Shown here piece by piece: positions 56,020 to 64,000 of a stretch of 64,000 nt of DNA. Position 1 is the first letter of the stretch. Every line of letters starts with the position of its first letter. This DNA comes from Pectinophora gossypiella. Its lineage: Eukaryota > Arthropoda > Insecta > Lepidoptera > Gelechiidae. The notes under the pieces are model-generated. The model ran no database searches. It saw only the letters and a list, made by a program, of their open reading frames with translations, and was not told where the DNA came from. The position numbers and the translations under genes were made by a program. The DNA lies in the NCBI RefSeq assembly GCF_024362695.1, contig NC_065420.1, positions 7,719,920 to 7,783,919 on the forward strand. Direction: 5' to 3'.

Positions 56020-58710
56020 TCACACCGGCGACTGGTCCCCGCTCGCACTCCCGCTCGTTATGTAGTCCTGGAGTAAATAACTTTCTTTAAGAGTTTTGAC
56101 ACGTATTCATATCAGTGTAAATGAATAGATTTCAAAAATAAATAGTCGTAAATATGACAAGGGCAAGCCACACCAAGACTGTTGATTCAGTGGCCGGCTG
56201 TCGACTTAATTTTGGGCCTTATCATGACCGTAAAGATGACATCGTAGTGTGTTTTGTCCTTAAAATTATAAAAATCATAAAAAATAAAAAGGAGTACCTA
56301 ATAGTTACTATAATTTGAAAGAAAAACTGATTCAAAATCAATTTACGTAAAAAAAAACTTGTTTATTAAGTAGGTATAAAGTTTATACGTTTATTCGTTT
56401 ATACTATAAACGAAGGATAACAGTCATAGTTTCAAGTACAGGATTGTAAGATCACTGATAAGGTGACATATAAATCTGTGTGTATGTTTTGTGTGTTCCT
56501 AAGTGAGAATGTGGTCGTGAGTTTATGTGAAGTTGTTAATTTTATATCTTTTATAAGGCCACAGGCTAAGGATTTTTATTTATTTATTTATTATTATTAT
56601 TTACCGTGAATAACTTACAGCGTGGAGATGTCTGCCGTCATAGTGTGGAGCCAGTGAGGTCCTAGGCACGAGCAGCGTCGTGGTGGTTGTCTCTGAAGCA
56701 GCCGACTCTCTCTTCGAAGGATGATGGTATAACCTGCCCCACGCTAACATTATTCAATGTTCGAAGCTCTTCGTAGCAGATCGCTACGTCGTAGCACTTG
56801 CTACGTTTTAGTTATTACGTCTCGAATATTAAATTGGTAAATAATAAGTTGATTAAATTATACATACATAAATTTTTTGACAAATAGATTCAGCTTACAT
56901 AATAAACGGTCAAAAGCCTCCACTGAATAAAAAGTATTATATTGATTTTGCCGGTGACTGGATTACGATATGAATAGGTTTCATTCGTAGTAGAGCATTC
57001 CCAATTCATGCAAAGCGTGAATAAACATGTGAATCAACCCCGTTTTCCTTTAACAAATGAATCATTCAGAAAAGATCAATACAAGGGTTCAAACGTAAAG
57101 TTCAAGCAATGAATTCTAATGACAAGCTTTATGTCATGAAAAGGTTTAAAGCTTTAAAATAAAATAAAAAAGGGATTTTTTCGCCGTAAATAATGTATAG
57201 TCGGAGACTAACCAGACAAATATGTATTTTATTATCGAGTTTTCGGTCCACAGCAGAAACGAAACCCGAAGTTAATTTGATGGAATGTCGGGTATTGCAA
57301 ATCTCAAACAATTTTGGGGCAAATTTCAAATATTGCCTAACCAAAATTATTTCAATAAATGCACTGAACCCAGCGACCTAGTTTATTTATAACCGCCTAA
57401 ACCTGAGGATTGCGGAGTCAAAAATAAAACATGCTTACTTCGACAGAAACTCATGCATTGTTCATGAATTTTAATACGATTAAGGTCGTTCATTTATTGC
57501 GGCGGATACCCACGCTACAAACGTTTCGCATTATATGAAATCTTAAATGGTTTTTCCGGGGTACGCATTGAGTGATGTTTACTATAAATGAGATGAGCGT
57601 ATCGCAGGCCGCAATAGGTGACCGGAAACAAGTCAAAAGCTAAGGCGAAGGTTGAAAATAATAACAAGAACGAAGCGGGTTAAACATTTATTGAGTAACA
57701 AAGTAACAAAAAGTAAAAAGAAATATTTGATCCAAATCCACATTATCTTTTGACTATAAACATTTCCTTGTATAAATTTCTTCGTAAATGCAATAGTCCG
57801 GTAAGCCTCTGGTGCAAGTGTGGAGCCTTCACACAGTGAGCCTGATGGAAACAGAAATGCTTGATCAAATATGGATTTGGAGTACGAAGGAAAGCAGGGT
57901 TCGATCACATCAAGCGAGGTTAAAAAATAAAAGCGCATTCACGTTAAATTGAGCTGATCTGAGCTGATCGGCTCTTGACTATGAAAGGAAAATATGAGCT
58001 CCAGTTCGGACGCTTATGTAAGTTATTAGTTGCTTTTCTACTAGACTGACAGTAAGTCGTAGCATAACTGAATAAATGTTATGAGTACATGTACTAGTAC
58101 ATTTGACCTGAATTCAGTTAACACTTTAGTGGACCTATTCTCTAGGTTAAATCTCTAGAGTTACAGGTGTGTTGTGAGATATTCGTCCGGATTATTCATT
58201 CATTAATTTTAAAATTAACTGTTGTCAATCCTCCGTCCCTTTCCTTTTCAGCGGATAAAAAATGATGGGTATAATTTAAAATTAGGAGGTGTCTGCAGGA
58301 ATAGGGGCCAATGTGTGCTTTATTTATTGTGGAATGCTATTAAAATAATGAGTAACATCAACAGCCAAACAACACAACTGCCAGATGTCATCCAAGTCAC
58401 AAGTCTTCCGCTTAAGTCAGAAGATCCTTCAAATCAATGAATTTGAGTGATGTTCCGCTGTATATCTTATCAAATAAAAAAAAAATGGAAATGCCTCTAC
58501 CTGCCTAACTTCCAGTAACTGGGCAATAAAATTCCAAGCTTACCGTATGCTCTCCGTCCGCGACCGAGGGGACCAGTCTTTGGAGTAGGATGCCCCTCTC
58601 CGCCGCCCCCCTCCGATGGCTCGGCCGGTCTTCCACCGCTCCACGTGGTAGCGGATCGCGTGACGAACTTCCGTGTTCATGAAGCAGTAGAATAGCGCTA
58701 CTGTGAAGCC
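56020..58710 (-). CDS. Class B (secretin-family) GPCR, probably CRF-like diuretic hormone (DH44) receptor, last three coding exons
   Basis: The minus-strand exons are 58544-58710, 56619-56733 and 56020-56067. Exon 1 follows a CAACAG acceptor and reads GFTVALFYCFMNTEVRHAIR then YHVERWKTGR. This is the end of TM7 and helix 8, closest in my memory to CRF receptors (YCFLNSEVR) and insect DH44 receptors. It continues through GGGRRRGASYSKDWSPRSRT and ends ATACG before GTAAGC. Exon 2 completes the Arg codon and gives LYHHPSKRESAASETTTTTL, then LVPRTSLAPHYDGRHLHA before GTAAGT. Exon 3 follows TTACTCCAG in phase 0: DYITSGSASGDQSPV and TGA (56020-56022). The receptor sits in the plasma membrane and would couple the diuretic peptide to cAMP in Malpighian tubules. 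The Ser/Thr-rich tail suits kinase and arrestin regulation. Earlier exons lie beyond 64000. Calling it DH44 rather than another class B receptor is inference. Confidence 0.82.
56068..56618 (-). other. Receptor intron between tail exons
   Basis: Bounded by GTAAGT (complement of 56613-56618) and TTACTCCAG (complement of 56068-56076). AT-rich with no other feature. Reading through the donor would give VSYSR and a stop. Confidence 0.55.
56734..58543 (-). other. Receptor intron between TM7 exon and first tail exon
   Basis: Bounded by GTAAGC and GGGGCAG on the minus strand. It contains a CTACG/CGTAG cluster at 56772-56815 and a family F MITE end at 58205-58315. Frames at 57129-57381 and 57633-57938 are not recognised. 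Confidence 0.5.
58205..58315 (+). mobile_element. Family F MITE, single end
   Basis: CCGTCCCTTTCCTTTTCAGC to GTGTCTGCAGGAATAGGGGC, matching the right end of 8257-8642 and the piece at 59218-59335, all in the same orientation. Confidence 0.65.
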
Positions 58711-58825
58711 CTGTTGATGGAAAACAAGTTGTTATTTTTGGAAGTGTTTCGTGTGGTATATTAGGGATGCAGGAACATCTTAGGCCAGGCACGCACTACG
58801 AGTTTTTCGCCGCGCGGCAGAAAAG

Positions 58826-58945
58826 AGCAGCGGCATAATGTCGCACTGTAATACTGCGCCGCTGCGGTGGCTCCGTCGTCAAGTGCGCGCGATACAATTT
58901 AAAACTGTTTGGTAAAGAATTACAGTGCGACATTATGCCGCTGCT
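58826..58945. repeat. Perfect 27-bp inverted repeat, 66-bp loop
   Basis: 58826-58852 (AGCAGCGGCATAATGTCGCA, then CTGTAAT) is the exact reverse complement of 58919-58945. The loop is GC-rich. It lies about 120 bp upstream, in receptor orientation, of the TM7 exon acceptor. Confidence 0.82.
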
Positions 58946-59217
58946 TTAAACCATAAGGTTAGACAGTTGGTGTTATAAAGGATTATTAATTCAATCTAAC
59001 AAATATGTTATACTTTGAATCGTCATGTAATATTTTTATACTTTGAATCGTCATGAACATTTAAATATTTTTTGTTGAACGTCTTATCTGCCTAAAACTA
59101 CTCAACCTATTTATCCGAGGAAAAGTAGCCGCAAGAAAAAAGTCATCGGCATAGGGCCCTAGATGTTTTTGACTAATAGTAAAATGCAATTTCGTGGGTT
59201 AGCTAATTAAGAGATCA

Positions 59218-59335
59218 TTTGAAAATTAACAGTTGCCAATGATCCGTCCCTTTCCTTTTCGGCAGATATGAAAATGACGGATATAACTTATAATAAAATT
59301 AGAAGATGTCTGCAGGAATCGGGGCCATTATAATG
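59218..59335 (+). mobile_element. Family F MITE, single end
   Basis: GAAAATTAACAGTTGCCAAT, then CCGTCCCTTTCCTTTTCGGC and GATGTCTGCAGGAATCGGGG, then CCATTA. It is in direct orientation with 58205-58315, and the two flank the receptor exon. Confidence 0.65.
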
Positions 59336-59591
59336 ATATAATTATGTTGCATAACAATGCATCTTAAGTATTTAATATTCCAGACAGGGCAAAGATAGGT
59401 AAATGCACCCCGTAAATACGTACCTGAACACTCCGAACAGGCTTCAGTTGCACAATAAACACTGAATAGTCAAACGTGAATACATGTACCTAATGTAAGC
59501 TTAGTCTTGAGTTAATTAACTTCGCGACTTTACTAAGTTTCCTACTTTAGCAAGTAACTTATGAACCTAGCCAAGCTATTTATTATATATT

Positions 59592-62025
59592 CACGTTAGC
59601 GAGGCGGAGGAGTATTTGTCGCAGCCCGTGGACCCGCAGCACCCGCCGCTGGCGGTGTGCGTCTCGTCAGCTGGCGGTGCGCCTGACCACTGCGACCGCC
59701 CGCCTGAGTCTCGATCTGATACTCGTGGAATGCATTATACAATACGACCAAAATGGAACTTTAACAAGGCTGATTTTAATCATTTATACCATTTAATTGC
59801 TTCTATTAATTGGGGTACATTGTATAGCATTCGAGATCCAGAGCAGGCGCTAGACCATTTTTATAATTTATTGTCACTAGTTTTAGAGGACTGTGTGCCG
59901 ATAAAAAAAGAGCCATCACGTAAAGCAACAAGATATAGTTATCCTGAATGGTATACCGGAGAAATTATTTTCAACATCAAACTAAAGGCGGATTTACATA
60001 AACAGTATAAATCGAGCAATAAGAAAAATGACTATAAACTTTTTTCGGAACAAAGAGCAAAGGTCAAACATATGATCACTTTAGCACACGAACAACATAG
60101 AAACAGAGTGCAAAGTAGTGTAATGGATAACCCAAAATATTTTTGGAATTATATTAATAATAAGAAAAGTTCACGTAACAAATGTAAAATTACTAAGGAC
60201 GATGAACAATTGTTAGGCTGTGATGGCGCGACGCAATTAGCTATGTATTTTGAATCGGTATATAGTAAAGTAAGAGCCCAGTTAGATGTAGGATCAGCAA
60301 TATCGGGAAGCGGGAACAGCAGCTCACGGGTACATGTAGATATGATAGAACATAGTCAGGTGTTGGCGGCGCTAGTGCGTCTTAAACCTAAACGGTCAGC
60401 TGGCCCCGATGGGATACCGCCTTATGTAGTCAGAGACTGCAGAATGGTCTTATCAGAACCTTTACTACACATTCTTAATCTCTGTTTAGAAAAATCTATT
60501 TTTCCAGAAAGATGGAAAATCACTAGGGTGGTACCTGTACCCAAGAGTAAGGGGAGTACTGATATTACAAATTTTAGACCGGTGGCGATTTTATCTACAT
60601 TTGCGAAAACTTTTGAGTCCATAATTCAAAAGTGTTTATATCAGCAAATATCATGTCAACTATCAGACGCTCAGCACGGTTTCCGACCGGGGCGGTCTAC
60701 CACTAGCAACCTCATCAACTCAATGATGTATATAGTTCCTCATGTTGACGCGGGAGTCCAAGTGGAGGCAGCTTTCTTTGACTTCAAAAAAGCGTTTGAT
60801 ATGGTTGACAACGACATACTATTGTCCAAGTTGGCAAGTATGGGTTGCACCCCTAAGCTTCTGAACTTTTTTGCTAGTTATATGAGGGATAGGCAACAGT
60901 ACGTGGAGTACGCCGGGTTCGAGTCACAGCCGTATTTTACATGGTCGGGTGTGAGTCAGGGTAGTAATTTGGGTCCCCTTAATTTTATTATCATGATAAA
61001 TGACCTACCTGCAGTTGTGAAAAATGCGTTATGTTTATTATTTGCTGATGACCTTAAGTTACTTCTTGTAATTCGGAATGCTAGTGACTGTAATAACTTT
61101 CAGAGGGATATTGACAGTGTGGTCCAGTGGAGTAAACAAAATAAACTATTTTTCAATGCTGCGAAATGTTCAGTACTAACTTTTGGTCGAATGAGGACTC
61201 CCCTAAGCACGGAATTTAAAATAGATGGTGAGCCCATGAGAAGAGTCCAAGAGGTTCGTGATTTAGGAATTCAAATGAATAACGAGTTATCCTTTTCAAC
61301 GTTTGTGACGAAAGTTTGCAAAAATGCTTTTAGACAGTTAGGATTTCTATTGCGTCAAGGTAAAGATTTTTCAAATATTAAAGTTATTATAGCACTATAC
61401 AATGCCCTGGTTAGGAGTCAGCTGGAATTTAATGCTGTTATCTGGTCTCCACACGAAGCTAAGTACACGCAAATGCTTGAAAAAGTGCAAAATAAATTTA
61501 CTAGGTACTTATATCAAAAACTGTATGGTGTCTATCCTTTTTATCCGTTAATGTATCCCACTTTATTTGTTCTGGGTATGGTGGGATACAACAAACTGGA
61601 AGTTAGGAGGAACCTGGCGTTATCTGTGTACTTGTGTGAAGTATTTCGTGGAATAATTCACAATCCCAGTGCACTAGCATATTTAAAAGTAAGTGTACCC
61701 GACAGATATGTGTATCGGAGAAGGATGCCTCGGCTGTTCAGCGTTGCCAGGGGACGGACGAACCTTGTAAACAAATCGCCCCTGACTCGAGCACTGCACA
61801 CACTTAATGAGATCGCAGAAAGGACTGATATATTTATATGTAGCCTGGCCGAATTCCGAAGGGTCACCTTATATGTTACATGCTATGTACTATATAATTA
61901 ATTGCTCCTACTTTAAGATTTGTATAATTATGTATATTTCTAGTGAACTATTGTATTGGGATAGTCTTGTAAAGATAGTTCTAGAACATTGATAAATAAA
62001 TAAATAATAATAAATAATAATATTT
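59592..62025 (+). mobile_element. 5'-truncated non-LTR retrotransposon (CR1/L2/Jockey-like)
   Basis: The element begins inside the endonuclease end (frame readable from about 59592, SEAEEYLSQPVDPQHPPLAV, where the HPPL motif resembles the last part of the AP-endonuclease). It carries the RT and ends in a tandem AAATAAATAAATAATAATAA tail around 61990-62025. It lies in the receptor intron upstream of the TM7 exon, antisense to the gene. I did not find a clear target duplication. Confidence 0.85.
59616..61904 (+). CDS. Non-LTR retrotransposon ORF2 fragment: reverse transcriptase
   Basis: An unbroken frame of about 760 codons, ending TAA at 61902-61904. There is no ATG at the front (the frame opens at a TTG), because the 5' end was lost on insertion. 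RT landmarks in order: RSAGPDGIPPYVVRD, NFRPVAILSTFAKTFE, QHGFRPGRSTTSNL, FFDFKKAFDMVDNDIL (motif A with catalytic Asp), VSQGSNLGPLNF (motif B) and LLFADDLKLL (motif C with the Asp pair). The C-terminal thumb-like part ends TDIFICSLAEFRR. FADDLKLL fits the CR1/L2/Jockey group rather than RTE or R2; the clade is inference. The lack of stops and frameshifts suggests a recent insertion. Without the endonuclease it should not move on its own. Confidence 0.88.
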
Positions 62026-62123
62026 GACGTGGCTTTCTGCTGTCGAGATTTGGCATGAGATGATGGAATGGCTTGCATTATGTTGATGTGTTATTGTATG
62101 TTTACACATTGCCATAGAATAGG

Positions 62124-62325
62124 GAATAATGCTATGTACAGAACAGCAACTCTCTGCTCGCCACCAGCGGCTGATCTAAGTGTACTTTACCCCCCTTGAT
62201 TTTGCGTTAGTCTTCAATCGTACGGGCGTCACACGTCACACACACAGACGCGCGTGTACGATAACGTCAATATCTAGTGTCAGTGTAAAACGCGATGTTT
62301 TGTATGCAGAGTACGGGGTGTGACA
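62124..62325 (+). repeat. Dispersed repeat L, copy 3
   Basis: AATAATGCTATGTACAGAAC, TCTTCAATCGTACGGGCGTC, GATAACGTCAATATCTAGTG and GTCAGTGTAAAACGCGAT, as in 23346-23565. Confidence 0.6.
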
Positions 62326-62329
62326 TTAG

Positions 62330-63508
62330 CAATATGGGCACCTACTTGATTGATGCTGTTTAATTTTGTTAGTTTACCGCACTTATAATTCCAATGTAGG
62401 TGGGTGGGTTTATTTATCTCTGTGGGGGAATACCAATAAAGTTCTGAAGATGATAGCGGAGTGATTCGACTCGCCTGTTTTCGGACGGTTCACAGAAATA
62501 CACATAGCATGTGTGAGGAAGTAAATCGTGTTCGACGGCTAACATTTTATTGTATTTATGTTGTCAGGTTGTACCAACATAGTTTTTTAAGCATTTTTTT
62601 ACTAAAAATTTGCAATTATCTAAAAAATAATCATTTATTTTATCTATGAACAAAAAGTAAAGATGAAACTCGTTTTCTAAAGATTTACGGCCTACCCATA
62701 TCAGTCCGGCCAATAGGCATGTTTACGTAAGTAGAATTTGGCACAACATTCTCTAGATCGCGGAGTAAGGGCAATTTTTTTAACGGACTTGAGACGCGCC
62801 TTGATTTCATTGCCAAATTTCTCTTGAATACGCTACTGGGAAAGCGACAGAAATGTCCATGAAATATGTTTAGGAGTCACGCGATTTCGTTGAAAAATCA
62901 GGTTAGAAAAGTTGCTTTATTCGGGATCGTAGGGCCCAAGGTCTTTGTAAAATTTTACTTTTGTGTCTGGAAAACCAGAACTCACGATATTTAATCTATT
63001 TAGAAGTACTTACCTACATGTCTGCGGAAGAAAATGGTGGAAAATAGAGGAAAATTTATCGAGATATGGCGTTTTTGTTATATTATAAGAAATTGTATAA
63101 TTATAATTTAGTCGTTTATTAAGAAAATTGTTTTTGACAGACCAGTTGTATCGTAGCAGTATATTATGTTTATTTGTCAACAAAGCAGATTGCGTTTATA
63201 TGGACACAAAATTAAATTGTCACCCTTAAATACAAATCACTAATCAAACCAGGACGGTGTCTTTAAAGCCATTTAAACTTAACTAGACTTAAAGCTTACG
63301 GGCTTGCGGTCTCTGGCTTTGATCTAGCAATTCTAACATCAACTGTTTTATTTACGTACTTCTATAGTTAAACAGGTTGAACAAGAAATAACTTGTTTTT
63401 GTTTATGTCTAAAGCCGTGTTTTGCGTTAGAAATTTTGCGGTAAGTAATCCCTGGGAGCGACTTGTACGTGTGAGTGAAACAAGACAAATCAAGGTGAAT
63501 CAAAGACA
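62330..63508. other. Stretch without recognisable gene
   Basis: Probably further receptor intron. No class B GPCR exon was recognised on the minus strand here, and nothing else was seen. Confidence 0.4.
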
Positions 63509-63510
63509 AG

Positions 63511-63680
63511 GGGCCTGTTTAATAAAACTTACAATTGTAAATTACAATGACAATTTGATAATATAATTATTATACATTGCGGTGTTAGTGATCACAAATA
63601 TTTTGCAGTTTCATATTAGCTACGAAATGAACACCAAATTGTCGTTGTAATTTACAATTGTAAGTTTTATGAAAGAAGCC
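63511..63680. mobile_element. Foldback MITE (about 170 bp)
   Basis: The left arm GGGCCTGTTTAATAAAACTT, then ACAATTGTAAATTACAATGA, pairs with the right arm TCGTTGTAATTTACAATTGT, then AAGTTTTATGAAAGAAGCCC. The arms are about 45 bp with few mismatches; the interior of about 75 bp is non-coding. Confidence 0.75.
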
Positions 63681-63801
63681 CAAGGATTTGGTTTGCAGAG
63701 CCGCAGATATGTTTCACCGACAGATTCTTTTTTATTGCGTTCGTATGTTGATTTATTTAGCGGAGGTTCGGTAGAGTCAGTAGAGGAAGACCTAAGCGAA
63801 C

Positions 63802-64000
63802 ATCATCTACATTATCCCGTTTTTTCACAGGGTCCGATTACCTGACCTGAAGATTTGACAGGTCCGGTTTATTACAGAAGCGACTGCCTGTCTGACCTTC
63901 CAACCCGCGAAGGCAAAACCAGCCCAATACAGATTAGGCACATACCTCCGAAAATGCATTTCTCGGGAATGTGGATTTCCTCACGATGTTTTCCTTCGCC
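63802..64000 (-). repeat. Family B SINE, cut by window end
   Basis: The plus strand reads CATCATCTACATTATCCCGT, then GACCTGAAGATTTGACAGGT, ACCTTCCAACCCGCGAAGGC and GATGTTTTCCTTCGCC at the last base. The tRNA-like head would lie beyond 64000. Confidence 0.75.

Noticed and set aside
55606..56090. Overlapping frames on both strands around the GC-rich block
   Set aside because: Most of this is explained by the last receptor exon (56020-56067) and its 3' untranslated region on the minus strand. The plus-strand Arg-rich frame is a shadow of GC-rich sequence.
1..64000. CRISPR arrays, bacterial operons, ribosome-binding sites or rho-independent terminators
   Set aside because: The window is animal nuclear DNA with introns and retrotransposons. 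The evenly repeated units seen are microsatellites or transposon tails; no direct-repeat/spacer array is present.

Overview
The window looks like nuclear DNA of a moth or butterfly (Lepidoptera). Evidence: AT-rich sequence, small exons with GT/AG introns, two recognisable animal genes at the edges, and a dense load of LINE ends, tRNA-derived SINEs and palindromic MITEs of the kinds I know from lepidopteran genomes. The order assignment is inference from memory; no search was run.

Layout. (1) 63-4148, plus strand: the last seven coding exons of the mitochondrial pentatricopeptide-repeat protein PTCD2; its 5' part lies before base 1. (2) About 4.3-48.9 kb: no supportable host gene. It is a mosaic of SINEs (families A, B, C and D below), 5'-truncated LINE ends, foldback MITEs, a 2 x 195 bp tandem duplication, and long AT-rich stretches where I see nothing. 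(3) 48902-52923: a DIRS-type tyrosine-recombinase retrotransposon with inverted terminal repeats, an internal complementary region, a gag-like 5' end that appears to contain an intron, a reverse transcriptase/RNase H ORF whose front was removed by an internal deletion, and an intact tyrosine recombinase ORF. (4) 56020-58710, minus strand: the last three coding exons of a class B GPCR, most likely the CRF-like diuretic hormone (DH44) receptor, with the TM7 exon and two tail exons joined by phase-matched splice sites. (5) 59592-62025, plus strand: a 5'-truncated non-LTR retrotransposon with an unbroken RT ORF of about 760 codons, in the receptor intron and antisense to the receptor. (6) 62.0-64.0 kb: repeats, a foldback MITE and a SINE cut by the window end.

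SINE families used below. A: tRNA-like head, tail ending in GAAGAAGA. B: tRNA-like head, tail ending in GATGATGATG. C: tRNA-like A box followed by a 5S-rRNA-like block. D: tRNA-like head, tail resembling a LINE 3' end. A and C share a central hairpin module; A and D share head and body. The SINE set is therefore modular, built by swapping heads, bodies and LINE-derived tails.

The host genes are unrelated: one is a mitochondrial RNA-processing factor, the other a neuropeptide receptor. The interest lies in the mobile DNA: the DIRS element with its microhomology deletion, the chimeric SINEs, and several nested insertions whose target-site duplications can be read directly.
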